This document shows, piece after piece, positions 45,601 through 54,679 of a DNA stretch of 64,000 nt; the stretch's first letter is position 1, and each line of letters opens with the position of its first letter. The translations under genes were made by a program, and so were the position numbers. The stretch is from contig NW_026114257.1 in assembly GCF_018139145.2 (NCBI RefSeq), positions 1-64,000 on the forward strand, read 5' to 3'. The notes beneath the pieces were generated by a model. It searched no databases and was not told the DNA's origin. It worked only from the letters and a program-made list of their open reading frames with translations. The DNA is from Gymnogyps californianus (lineage: Eukaryota > Chordata > Aves > Accipitriformes > Cathartidae).

Positions 45601-48600
45601 ACTGTAAATTAACAATATTTGGAGAAGATTTTTTAACACTTATTTTACACAAGACCATACGCATTTCAAGTTCCAGTTCACTTTCTTTACAGGCAGCACT
45701 ATTCCACAGCTGTGGCTTCAGAGTGATAACTCACCACACTGCTCTCTAAACCAAAGCTATTACTGGGTTAAGAAAAATAAAGTTTTTGATATGCATGCTG
45801 ATACTAATTAAGTCTGGAAACACTGACAGACCTGACGGGAAGACTCATTCAGAAAGGTAGTGACCCACAAAAGCAATAAAAATGCTAGAAATATGCTATG
45901 ACTTGATACAATATGATTATTTAAACATACTTGTTTTCAGAACAGTTTGGTTTCAGTGCTCAATATGTAAGTCAGCTCTCTTGTATGGATCTTTTATTGC
46001 CACTTAAAAACCTGCTAAAACAAAACAGGTTTCTTAAAGGCCTCTACTATGCCTCACCAACTTGGTAATGGTATTGCTCTGATGTAATAATCAACACAAG
46101 GAAAGTAAAGGAATTAGATAAGGTTTTTTGCATTTAATTCCTGTAAATTAGTGTGGAAAAAACCCCACAAATATGAACAATATCTCTAGAAAGCTTCAGG
46201 TATATTCTGACTTTGCTCAAGACTGGACTAGAATTCAATCCTTAATTAAAAAGTGTAGAAGTATATCAAAAGCCTATAAAATGCATGATATAACTAATGC
46301 CCAATTATGAATTGGAGTTTTGATATAAAGGTCTTTATATTTCACTGACTTGTGAACAGTTCATCAGATAAGCAACTGGACTGAACACGTGCCACAATTC
46401 AATTACAAAACTACAACAAGCAAGAAAGTTGAACTAAGAAATTACAAGTTACAAGAAAATATAGCATGTTAGACATCTAAATTACAACCAACTAGGCCAG
46501 TTACATCTGTCGTGCCTTTCTTCCTTCAAATGCTAAGATATGATTAATTGCCTTCAGACCTGATTTGTTCTGAATGAGAATCCAGGTTACAACCTCAACC
46601 CGGGAAAAACAAGAGAAAAAACAAGCCTGTTAAGCTTCATTTTTGTCAACTTCAGAACTTTCTAGAATCAGATGCTTAAATCCCAACAGCAAGAAAGTAT
46701 ACTTTTAGTCCACAGACTTAAAGACAATTGTCCAGACCTAACTATTTAGAACTTTCTGGCTTGCAGAAGAGAATGAGCCTTCATAGTGCTGAAGACATTT
46801 AAAAAAAAGAGACCTACTTTGCTTGAAGGCTACATTGTTTGTTCCTGATCTACCATCTGATAGATAGTTATGAAATTCAACTGCCAGGGTGAGGCTACAG
46901 ATAAAACTAAATAGTCTTTTCATTAGCAACATCATGACAGGCATTATCTTAGAGAATTACATCTCATAGAAAGTATTAGCTTTGTTGTTATGAGGTGACA
47001 TGAATTATCTACTCTACTATTGTTTCAGCTCCTCCTCAAGAGACAGCACATATTGGATGCTACTGGAAAAGAGAAAGAAAAAAAACTATGGAACTAGCCC
47101 AAACACAATAGGGATTTATAAAAAGTTGAGGCCAGCTTTTCTTGACTGCAAGACACTTACAGGATCAATGTACTAGTGAATACAGCAAACACTTAGTATA
47201 TCTTAAATGTCCAATAAACCCTTTGTAATCTAAGAATAGTATATAAGGACATGTATAAGGACACTGTTCTGTGCTAAAATCTGCCCCCAACTTGATGAAC
47301 TTCTACTTTTAGAGCAGCTGAAGACTGTTTCAAGAATTTATGGATATGTACTAAGGAAGACAATTTTGTTATAGAAGTTTTTTTCCAAACATTTAAATTC
47401 CATGGTAGTTTTCCCAATGATCTCTACACGAGCTTTAACAGAGCTTTGACTGGTTTCAACTCTGAGTTTCAAGCTGCAAGATTATCATCTTGAGTTGCTT
47501 TTAGGGATTCCCCCCCCCCCCCCCCATTCTAATCAATAAAGAGTGCTGTGTGACACTACCATTTAGTTGCCTTGTTATGAGAAAATGGATATTGAGTCAA
47601 CAGAAACAGAAGATTGCCCTTTACAGTTGGCAAAATGACAAATCCCTATTGGCAGTTTTAATATCAAACAAGTACAGATATCAAACAAGTACGTTAAGAT
47701 ACCCATTTGAATAAACTGCTATATAAAACATGAATTCTATCACTCACTAATAGGTAGGGAAGCAGTCCCTCCCACCTCTCACCAAGAAATACTTTACACT
47801 TCAAAGTTTAAATGCTACAGCTACAACCTTCCTGAACAGGAGTAAAACTTTTAAATTGAACATTCTCACTAAGCAATTAATGCCATAAGTATTCTATATC
47901 CACAGAACAATGTTTTGGTTATATCTACTGATTACTCAATTAGTCCAAGAACCTTTAACAGTCTTTGTTAGTATTTTAAATCAAGTATTCCCTTCTCCCC
48001 CACTCTCATTCTTCTGTAGAATAGAATTTATTAAGAACTCTGTTCTTCAAATGCAACAAACCATCTTGATTGCCATGAGTCAGCAGGAACTGTACTGCTA
48101 GATTTCATACAGGAATCAACACTGACTTCAAAATTGAACATCTTGCACCCAGATACAATTTAAGTGTCTTTTAAAAAATGAAGGTTTGATAGCCAAAATG
48201 CTCCTCAAGTGTCAAATTATCTACTATATTCTGGCACTAGTAATTTTTCTTGATTCTGAGGGTACTAATACTCAAGAAGCATCCATAATTAACAGTTCCT
48301 CAAGACCATCACCACAAAGGGATATGCCTACTTAAGAGAAAGTAAATAAATTGTCAGCTTCTGTTAAGTCAGTTGTACCCAGTGTTACTCTGCAAACATA
48401 CCTGGCTCAATCTCTGTTTTCGGTGATACTTTTTCCTCTCTCGAAATGCTCATTTCTGTCATTTGCTGCATTACAGGCAAAGCGGCAACAGGCACGTTTC
48501 TGTTTATGTACAGTGAAATGGGTAATTACATTAGTTTTGAGTTCATAATAAGAGCTTAAACTGTCAAAATCCATCAATAGACTACCTGATCAGTTATTAT

Positions 48601-49987
48601 CGATACACATTCCTGACCTGTACTTCTATCTCTCTTCCCTAGAAGAAACTAGGCAATCTGTAGCAAATATTTCCCCAGATAAACCAGAAGTGTCCTTGTA
48701 AATGCAGTAGTCCAACACCAAACACTAATTAGTTCTCATTTATAAAGATTCATAAAGCACTGTCAGGTGCAGTGTCCCTTTTTCCTCTGCAGAAACTCAC
48801 TGTAATAGGGCCTGTAATAGGGCAAGGTTATGGCAATGTTACTTTAACTTGCTATACACTCACAGTTCATTCAAACCTCAAAATAATACCTTCATCTGGT
48901 GAAGGTGTAGAGCACAAGTCTTATGAGGAGCAGCTGAGGGAACTGGAGTTGTTTAGTCTGGAAAAAAGGATGCTTATCACTTTCTACAACTACCTGAAAG
49001 GAGGTTGTAGCGAGGTGGGTGTCAGTCTCTTCTCCCAAGTAAAAAGTGATAGGACAAGATGAAACAGCCTCAAGTTGCACCAGGGGAGGTTTAGATTGGA
49101 TATTAGGAAAAATTTCTTCACCAAAAGGGTTGTCAAGCATTGGAACAGGCTGCCCAGGGAAGTGGTTGAGTCACCATCCCTGGAAGTATTTAAAAGACTG
49201 TGTAGACATGGCACTTAGGGACACTGTTTAGTGGTGGACTTGGCAGTGTTAGGTTCACGGTTGGACTCAATGATCTTAAGGGTCTTTTCCAACCTAGATG
49301 ATTCTATAATCTTACCTTGATTTTTCAGATGTGCTACTAGCAGTACCTTCACAGTTGTTTATGTTAGTGTCTGCTCTCTGTACAGATGCAGAGTCTGAGG
49401 TAGGACTGTTTGAACCACTAGCTGTCCCTATATAACAGAAATTTGAGACGTTAATTATAAGCAAAGTATAGAACACAAGTTAAGTAGTTCTGCATAGTTA
49501 TGAACCGTTTCCAATCATTCCTCATTCTACTGCATCTTCTTAATTAAAAGACAGACTATATCGTTAATGACCAAAATACAGGGATTGCAGAAGAACACAC
49601 TTACAACAGAGGGTAAGTAGAACTGCAAATTAAGGTTCAACACCAAGTGGGCCAGAATATATTACACAAAAATGCATTTTTATTTTTACTGTGATTTAAA
49701 GTATTATTCCCTTTGATATTCATAGTTTTAGTATGCAGCTATCGGAAGATCTCCTGAAATACATTCTGCGATTCCTCTCATCACCTATACATTATGTTTT
49801 CAAGACAAAAAAAAATAAAAAGACTCAAACCTTTACCCATTGGGCTGATTCTACCACTATTCTGCTGTCGCTGAAGATGCTCTTTGTAGCAAACGGAACA
49901 CATCCCATTTGTCCTAGGATTTCCATAAAATCCACATCCTGTACTACACAGCATGGGCCCTGGGGTCTGGTTCGTCTCCTGAGCCAT
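30504..49987 (-). CDS. ZFAND5: ZFAND5 (ZNF216), A20/AN1 zinc-finger protein, five coding exons
   Basis: Coding exons in gene order are 49987-49837, 49427-49316, 48499-48402, 31059-30934 and 30652-30504. All junctions obey GT-AG and phases match. The total is 636 nt, 211 residues plus stop, against 213 in human ZFAND5. The N-terminus has the A20-type zinc finger ([13 protein letters not shown]...MCSVCYKEH). A Ser/Thr-rich linker follows, then the AN1 finger ([18 protein letters not shown]... HRYSDKHNC) and the C-terminal EKIQRI. The protein binds ubiquitin and the 26S proteasome through these fingers and is known for promoting protein breakdown in muscle and modulating NF-kB signalling. The N-terminal residues NQTPG distinguish it from paralogue ZFAND6. 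The frame is intact, so the gene is very likely functional. Intron 3 is 17.3 kb and full of mobile DNA. Confidence 0.96.
30934..31059 (-). CDS. ZFAND5: ZFAND5 fourth coding exon
   Basis: The acceptor TTAACAG precedes TTGTTACTC; the donor is TACAG|GTATG. It encodes the end of the linker and the first half of the AN1 finger ([13 protein letters not shown]). Confidence 0.95.
33220..33237 (+). other. Primer binding site, mutated tRNA-Lys(1,2) type
   Basis: TGGCACCCAATGTGGGGC lies 8 bp after the LTR end and differs by two bases from the site at 59654. Confidence 0.75.
33567..33945 (+). repeat. 48-bp tandem repeat, about eight diverged copies
   Basis: Units of about 48 bp carry the core CTGTGGC-TGGATAAGTCC followed by GCAGGTACACC. 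48 is a multiple of 3, so the unit codes a 16-residue repeat while the frame is open (to 33758). Later copies contain stops. It lies in the presumed gag/leader part of the ERV remnant. Confidence 0.75.
34201..35302. other. ZFAND5 intron 3, unassigned
   Basis: No repeat or coding feature recognised. Confidence 0.5.
35303..35644 (+). mobile_element. CR1 copy d, internal RT fragment
   Basis: About 340 bp match CR1 ORF2 from the GDAIQRDLD region to the VRxHLEYC region. Both ends are missing; the right end is cut by LTR family 4. Confidence 0.82.
35645..36406 (+). mobile_element. LTR family 4
   Basis: Starts TGCTGTGTTCCCAGTAAAC and ends GACCGCTACA, with a TATA box (AGGTATAAAAAGTAAC, about 35876) and an AATAAAG signal near 36273. 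Flanks AGTAC and GGTAC suggest a 5-bp duplication with one change. It sits between CR1 copy d and the viral integrase. A partial relative is at about 17240-17335. Confidence 0.65.
36407..37429 (+). pseudogene. Polinton/adintovirus-type integrase with C-terminal chromodomain
   Basis: A retroviral-like integrase core is visible: the first acidic residue in [10 protein letters not shown] (about 36567-36596), TDQGKEF with the second Asp at 36761-36763, and [10 protein letters not shown] with Glu at 36863-36865, 33 residues on. An SH3-like region (about 37090-37260) and a chromodomain-like C-terminus (IYKIEKII...[14 protein letters not shown]) follow, as in integrases of Maverick/Polinton elements. 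In the virus it would join the linear genome to host DNA. A TAG at 36755-36757, directly before the second aspartate, breaks the frame. The N-terminal zinc-binding part is missing, replaced by LTR family 4. The downstream half (36893-37429) is open to its stop. Confidence 0.88.
37430..38550 (+). pseudogene. Penton-like minor capsid protein, interrupted
   Basis: Directly after the integrase, short frames carry [10 protein letters not shown] and FPQNN, then LSGKWEVG (about 37465-37600), a hallmark N-terminus of a Polinton/adintovirus structural protein generally assigned as the penton-like minor capsid. More of it follows at 37676-37964 in another frame. A 333-bp LTR fold-back (37965-38297) interrupts it, and the C-terminal part continues at 38298-38550 ([30 protein letters not shown]). 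At least two frameshifts lie between 37600 and 37960. The last frame runs without a stop into the next gene. The viral frame reads straight across the insertion site, showing the LTR piece arrived after integration. Confidence 0.75.
37965..38297 (-). mobile_element. LTR family 1 fold-back derivative inside the capsid gene
   Basis: The first 36 bases (TGTCCTGGTTTCGGCTGGGA onward) are the family 1 5' terminus in plus orientation. The rest is the first half of the same LTR in minus orientation, ending AAGACCAGGACA. So both ends are the same LTR terminus in inverted orientation, and the LTR 3' half is absent. A 4-bp CCTT flanks it (37961-37964 and 38298-38301). Confidence 0.88.
38551..39072 (+). 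pseudogene. pVI/pX-like minor virion protein of a Polinton/adintovirus
   Basis: From ATG 38551 an open frame of about 173 residues begins with a Tyr-rich segment ([14 protein letters not shown]). A Gly-rich hydrophobic helix and an amphipathic region ([21 protein letters not shown]) follow. The C-terminal half is strongly basic, with repeated KR/RK clusters (KRQRK, RKKKKNK, RKRSC). This layout matches the small protein encoded just before the major capsid in Polintons and adintoviruses, compared with adenovirus pVI/pX: membrane-active N-terminus, DNA-binding or nuclear-targeting tail. The frame is intact to TAA 39070-39072 but is fused upstream to the penton-like gene by loss of its stop. It overlaps no other gene. 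Confidence 0.72.
39078..40030 (+). pseudogene. Hexon-like major capsid protein (double jelly-roll) of a Polinton/adintovirus
   Basis: An ATG at 39091 starts the gene 18 bp after the preceding stop, but a one-base shift near 39105 moves it into the frame with [31 protein letters not shown] (39110-39281). These are the conserved N-terminus of this capsid family. Later blocks appear in changing frames: [14 protein letters not shown] near 39375, [15 protein letters not shown] near 39740 and a conserved C-terminus ending RRHMLFD at 40028-40030. Stops at 39279-39281 and 39483, several frameshifts and an internal deletion near 39420 leave about 310 codons, shorter than usual for the family. It would build the icosahedral shell; this copy cannot. 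Confidence 0.87.
40039..40360 (+). pseudogene. Adenain-like cysteine protease remnant
   Basis: Nine bases after the capsid stop, an ATG opens a frame reading [11 protein letters not shown] and FLGV-like [11 protein letters not shown], the position and N-terminal pattern of the adenovirus-type maturation protease in Polintons and adintoviruses. The frame stops at 40162-40164. Near 40240-40340 another stretch ([22 protein letters not shown]) looks like the protease C-terminus. The middle, including the catalytic His and Cys regions, is not recognisable, so this is a heavily deleted copy. Viral sequence ends near 40360. Confidence 0.6.
40361..41057 (+). pseudogene. Gag fragment of another ERV family
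   Basis: After about 200 unassigned bases, 40570-41045 reads in three shifted frames with gag-like content: [23 protein letters not shown], then [15 protein letters not shown] near 40890 (compare WLLRCWDN in family 1 gag), VVRLGAV and MVTQRLKRT. It therefore looks like a capsid region distantly related to that of family 1. Stops and frameshifts are frequent. It ends at the G-run. Confidence 0.55.
41058..41083 (+). repeat. 26-base G homopolymer
   Basis: A run of 26 G, followed by C and five more G. Four-stranded (G-quadruplex) structure is likely, and the length is prone to sequencing error. Confidence 0.9.
41230..42354 (+). mobile_element. Putative old LTR region
   Basis: The features are LTR-like but the boundaries are unclear. 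A low-complexity promoter-like tract (TAAGGGTATAATTG, 42081-42094) is followed by GCTCGAGCTGACC, an ATTAAATTATTT possible poly(A) signal near 42265 and a GT-rich tail to about 42354. The left limit (41230 or about 41650, TGTTAAGAGATATTAG) is uncertain. A 41-bp unit is duplicated in tandem at 42090-42130 and 42131-42171. It lies next to the gag fragment and may belong to the same element. Confidence 0.4.
42446..42735 (+). repeat. Two-copy tandem repeat, 145-bp period
   Basis: The unit containing AGCCATAAACCGTTG, GACTAAGTTTGG, GTTTAGAAAGCAAGGGGG and TGACTCAACGGGAGG occurs at about 42446-42590 and again at 42591-42735. The second copy is about 10 bp shorter in the middle. It follows the putative LTR and may be an ERV leader. 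Confidence 0.85.
42884..43398 (+). mobile_element. CR1 copy e, 3' part
   Basis: Covers the end of ORF2 ([22 protein letters not shown], in a frame ending near 43200 with frameshifts) and the 3' UTR to CCATTCTATGATC. 5'-truncated. Confidence 0.87.
43399..43764. other. ZFAND5 intron 3, unassigned
   Basis: No feature recognised between CR1 copy e and the LTR fragment. Confidence 0.45.
43765..44210 (+). mobile_element. LTR family 2, 3' fragment
   Basis: Matches the second half of family 2 from GGAGCAGTTCATGAAAGACT to the terminus CAACCCACTACA, including the AATAAATTAATTTT signal near 44030. The 5' half is absent. Confidence 0.82.
44211..48401. other. ZFAND5 intron 3, unassigned distal part
   Basis: AT-rich intronic sequence without recognisable elements. 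A 16-base C-run is at 47510-47525. Confidence 0.6.
48402..48499 (-). CDS. ZFAND5: ZFAND5 third coding exon
   Basis: The acceptor AACAG precedes AAACGTGCC; the donor is GCCAG|GTATG. It encodes the linker with [10 protein letters not shown] and [11 protein letters not shown]. Confidence 0.94.
48889..49310 (+). mobile_element. CR1 fragment f in ZFAND5 intron 2
   Basis: A CR1 3' part with [21 protein letters not shown] coding (from about 48912) and a tail CCTAGATGATTCTATAATC. It is antisense to ZFAND5 and its tail ends about six bases inside the intron from the donor at 49316. More diverged than the other copies. Confidence 0.85.
49316..49427 (-). CDS. ZFAND5: ZFAND5 second coding exon
   Basis: The acceptor ATATAG precedes GGACAGC; the donor is TCAAG|GTAAG. 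It encodes the Ser/Thr-rich linker ([17 protein letters not shown] region). A CR1 begins only about six bases beyond the donor. Confidence 0.94.
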
Positions 49988-49994
49988 TTCAATG
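49837..49994 (-). CDS. ZFAND5: ZFAND5 first coding exon
   Basis: The acceptor TTTACAG lies just above 49994, ATG is at 49987-49985 and the donor ATGG|GTAAAG is at 49837. It encodes residues 1-50, including the whole A20 zinc finger. Seven bases of 5' UTR precede the ATG. Confidence 0.95.
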
Positions 49995-50213
49995 CTGTAA
50001 ATAAAACCAAGAATGGCATTAGGAACCGGCATTTCACCAAAATCAATTACAGGGTTATAGAATTAAAGTAGGTCTACTTACCTTGCCCACAAAAAGTGGA
50101 TCAGCATTTTTAAAGATGGCTATATGGATGTTAATATATAATTCAATACTTCAATTGCATTGATAAGTAACATTGTTACGAACTTCTAAGGGAGGTAAAA
50201 AGCATTATCATAG
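49995..50213. other. ZFAND5 intron before first coding exon
   Basis: Short unassigned stretch between the exon and an LTR. Confidence 0.6.
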
Positions 50214-50588
50214 CATAGTGGGTTGACCTTGGCTGGATGCCAGGTGCCCACCAAAGCTGCTCTATCACTCCCCCTCTTCAACTGGACAGGGGGAGAAAAT
50301 ATAATGAAAGGCTCATGGGTCAAGATAAGGACAGGGAGAGATCACTTGCCAATTACCATCATGGGCAAACCAGACTTGACTTGGGGAAATTAATTTAATT
50401 TATTACCAATCAAACCAGAGTAGGATGATGAGAAATAAAACCAAATCTTAAAACAGCTTCCCCCCACCCCTCCCTTCTTCCTGGGCTCAACTTCACTCCT
50501 GATTTCTCCACCTCCTCCCCCCGAGTGGCACAGGAAATGGGGGTTGCTGTCAGTTCATCACACATTGTCTCTGCCGCTCCTTCCTCCT

Positions 50589-50635
<47 letters not shown>

Positions 50636-51371
50636 TCCTCACACTCTTCACCTGCTCCCTCCCATGGGAGACAGTCCTCCATGAACTTCTCCAATGTGGG
50701 TCCTTCCCACAGGCTGCAGTTCTTCATGAACTGCTCCAGCATGGGTCCTTTCCATGGAGTGCAGTCCTTCAGGAACAGACTGCTCCAGCGTGGGTCCCCC
50801 ACGGGGTCACAAGTCCTGCCAGCAAACCTGCTCCAGCATGGGCCCCTCTCTCTCCACAGGGTCACAGGACCTGCCAGGAGCCTGCTCCAGCACAGGGCTT
50901 CCCACAGGGTCACAGCCTCCTTCGGGCGCATCCACCTGCTCTGGTGTGGGGTCCTCCATGGGCTGCAGGTGGATATCTGCTCCACTGTGGACCTCCATGG
51001 GCTGCAGGGGGACAACCTGCCTCACCATGGTCTTCACCAGGGGCTGCAGGGGAATCTCTGCTCCGGCACCTGGAGCACCTCCTCCCCCTCCTTCTTCCCT
51101 GACCTTGGTGTCTGCAGAGTTGTTCCTCTCACATATTCTCACTCCTCTCTCCCAGCTGTTGTTGCGCAGCATTTTTTTCCCCTTCTTAAATATGTTATCC
51201 CAGAGGTGCTACCACTGTCACTGATTGGCTCAGCTTTGGTCAGCCGTGGGTCCGTCTTGGAGCCAGCTGGCATTGTCTCTATCAGACATAGGGGAAGTTT
51301 CTAACAGATTCTCACAGAAGCCACCCCTGTGGCCCCCCGCTACCAAAACCTTGCCACGCAAACCCAATACA
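50214..51371 (-). mobile_element. LTR family 2 copy with a long G-run
   Basis: In minus orientation from about 50214 (CATAGTGGGTTGACC) to 51371 (AAACCCAATACA). CATAG occurs at 50209-50213 and 51370-51374, so a 5-bp duplication is possible, but it overlaps the terminus and is ambiguous. It contains 44 consecutive G at 50590-50633. Its apparent long frames are artefacts of the repeats. Confidence 0.85.
50590..50633 (+). repeat. 44-base G homopolymer
   Basis: An uninterrupted run of 44 G on the plus strand, inside LTR family 2 at a place where the other copies have only GGAGG-type sequence. Confidence 0.92.
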
Positions 51372-52492
51372 TAGTAATACTGAGAAGTAATATACTTGTC
51401 AGACACTGAGCTGTGTGTGCAGGTTATGACCAAATTGAATTCAACAGCCAACAAAAACTTCATTACCAACCTCTGAGCACTTACAGGGTAGGAAAAAAAA
51501 AACCAACCACACAGTTAGATGGGTAGAATAAGCAAGACCAAGTTTGGGTCTACTAAACAATTCTGGTAATTAGCATAGCTTATCTTTGCAAACTCCAAAA
51601 AGAACTCCACTTTTTCAGTAATGTTGATCTTGCATCATTCTGATGCTAATCCCATTATTAGCAGTTCGTACTTTCACGACACATTTGTTAAACAGAACAA
51701 AAGTCACTGAAGTATGGGCAGTCATTTTAAAACTGTATTTTAAATCTTTAGGAGAAGTTTCCATAACAAGACCTCTAACTCTGCTTAAATTGCATACGAA
51801 GCCCAGTACTGAATATTAACTGGCAACAACATGCGTACAACAGGCCCTCAAAACAGATTATCAAAAAGCATTTCTGGAATAAGCTTAGACCAGATCTTAC
51901 TCTTCCAAGAAAAATAAAACAATTTTAGACTGTTGAACACATTCATTTACACAGCCTACACATTTCAAAAAAGCCAGTTAAATCTTTTGTCTTAAAGATA
52001 TAGGCAGACTTCTGCACCTCCCAAAGGTAGATAATGCTAACCCTCATCTCTGCCATCAACTGCAAAAGTTAGGAATAAAAATACTTCACCTTCACTGGTA
52101 GTTAAGCTCTGCAAAACAAGGCTAGTAGAAAAACTGATATAGTAACCAAATCCTTAGATCCCAATGGCAATAAAACTGGAATATAGTAATCAAGCAATCT
52201 ACTACAAATTGAGGACATAAGAATATTGCGCTTGTCCTCCAAAAATTTAGATTTAGTGGAAGTACTGCCTATGGCACTTGGAGACATTTTAGTGAAAATT
52301 CTAGATTACTGCCTTCCTCTTTAAGGGCAGCCACAATAAGGGATATTTGTCTGCTGATGCTAACTCAAACATACCAAATGCTAATTGACTCTATATATAA
52401 AGAAATATTTTTTTATAACTTCAAGCCACACTACAAGCTGTAACCATATCTCAACAGTATGACAACTATAATTGACAGCAGCATTTGTCTAT
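51372..52492. other. ZFAND5 intron, unassigned
   Basis: No feature recognised. Confidence 0.55.
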
Positions 52493-53067
52493 TGTCCTGG
52501 TTTCAGCTTGGATAGAGTTAATTTTCTTCTTAGTAGCTGGTGTAGCGCTGTGTTTTGGATTTAGTGTGAGAATACTGTTGAGAACACTCTGATGTTTTAG
52601 TTGTTGCTAAGTAGCACTTATCTTAAGCCAAGGACTTTTCAGTTTCCCATGCTCTGCCAGCAAGCAGGTGTGCAAGAAGCTGGGAGGGAGCATAGCCAGG
52701 GCAGCTGACCCAAACTAGCCAAAGGTATATTCCATACCATGGAACATCATGCCCAGTATATAAACTGGGGGGAGTTGGCCAGGAGGGGGAACAGATCACT
52801 GCTGAGGCAGTCAGCCAGCAGGTGGGGAGCAATTGCATTGTGCATCACTTGTCTTTTCTTGGGTCTAATTTCTCTCTTTTTTTGGTTATATTCCTTTTCA
52901 TTACAATTATTATATTTTTATTAGTTACTTTAATTATTAAACTGCTCTTAACCCCCGAGTTTTACTTTTTTTTTTTTCCCCCCTGATCCTCCTCCCCATC
53001 CCACTGGGAGAGGGGAGGGGTGAGCAGTGTGCAGTGCTTAGTTGCTGGCTAGGGTTAAACCACAACA
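52493..53067 (+). mobile_element. LTR family 1 solo LTR in ZFAND5 intron 1
   Basis: Starts TGTCCTGGTTTCAGCTTGG, ends GGTTAAACCACAACA, with a TATA-like AGTATATAAACTGG near 52756. No clear target duplication (TCTAT versus TGCTG). It is antisense to the gene. Confidence 0.9.
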
Positions 53068-54679
53068 TGCTGATATTAACATATTACAAACAAGTATCTT
53101 CATGGCTCCTTTGTCATCACAGTCTTTCACTACTTGAAATACATGCCCCTAATTGACAGATCAAGTTGTTATCCAATGCTTAAGAAACTGTGCTTTTTCA
53201 CACTCTTTAAGGTCCATGTATCACCTGACTATGTTATAATACACTTTCTAGAACTTGATCTACTAACCAGGACACTAAAATATGCCATTTAATCTTTTGA
53301 ACCAACAGCGAAAGTGAAGTTTTCAGAAGAGACAGGTTACAGACTTCTCCAGTTCTTCCCTATGAGCTTTTCTAAGATCAGTAACTACCTAAGGCCTTAC
53401 ATATTCAGTTCTATTTCCCTGGAAAACTAGCAATACCATCACATATCTGCTTTCCTGAACTTTTCTCAGAAAGTTGGGTCACATGCATGAGCGCATTAGC
53501 TTCTGCCTGTCACAAGGCTGCAGAGTGACAGGCTAAGCTCAAGGCTCAGACACAAAACCTTGTCAACAGGGGCCTCTCAAATCAGTTTCTATTTATATCT
53601 CTGAAGGCTGCCAACTCCAACAACCCATGGAACTGAAGCGGCCAAGCATACACCCACTGTAAGAGGAAAATATGAAATTCAATTAACATGACTACAGCTT
53701 CTTTTCTAGAGGAAAAGGGAGCGCAGATACTTAAATTCAATCAAGAAAATGCAGCATCATGAGGTAGTAATCTCAAATAGACATTTTCATTTCTATTTCA
53801 CAGCAAGAACAGAAAACAACTGGCCATGATCAGAGACCTAAGAGATGATTACTCTCTCACAGCCTTACAAATACATTCCCCAACCTTTTGGTTAGGTGGT
53901 TACAACCAAACCTTTGCAAAAAAAAAAAAAAAAATCTCTTCTACCCCCAAAAGGAGGAAGTCTTAACCCTCAGAGATGTCCCTGTTTAACCCTGACCTCC
54001 CAATATAGAAAGGAGCTATTTTATTCAGCATGTTAACACAAACAGTAATTTACATCATTGACCTTCATAGTTACTGGCAAGTTTACCCAGCTAAACTAAA
54101 AGGGGAACATAAATACTTTATTATTATTATTAAAGTTAATGAAGTCTCATAACTAAGACATCTTTTTAGTTCCAAATTACAACTGAGCTGAGGCATAGTC
54201 AACTTTAATAACGGCAGATATTTAGATTATTTGGATGATCAATATAAATAAGCTCTGTCTTGCACAGAGTGCACTTCCAATAAACTACAACTGAATCCTA
54301 ACACTTATGCACTGCGTGAAGTGCATAATAAAATGCACTTAAGTTATCCTAATACTTAATATAATAAAGGGAATACAAATGCAAACTAATTTTAAATCAA
54401 TAATAAAACCTTGGAATTGAGTCAGCGATGGGGCTAAACTGGCTAGTTAAATAAATACTTATTTATCTGAATATCCTCAGCTAGGAAGTGGACCACAAAA
54501 AAAAAAAACCTAAAACCAAACAAATAGCAAGGATGTTTCAGGTATACACCTCTCTAACAGTGTTCTAGGTGAAGCAAAATGACTAAGTAAATACGAAGAA
54601 CACGGATCAAAACCAGGCATTTCCCAATGACAATTAAATCCAGCTCAATGAGTCAGACAAAAGGGGAGGCACCGTCAAG
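53068..54679. other. ZFAND5 intron 1, unassigned
   Basis: No repeat or exon recognised in this stretch leading into the CpG island. Confidence 0.55.

Noticed and set aside
30504..49987. Assignment as ZFAND6 instead of ZFAND5
   Set aside because: The N-terminal NQTPG and the linker ([12 protein letters not shown]) fit ZFAND5; ZFAND6 differs in both places.
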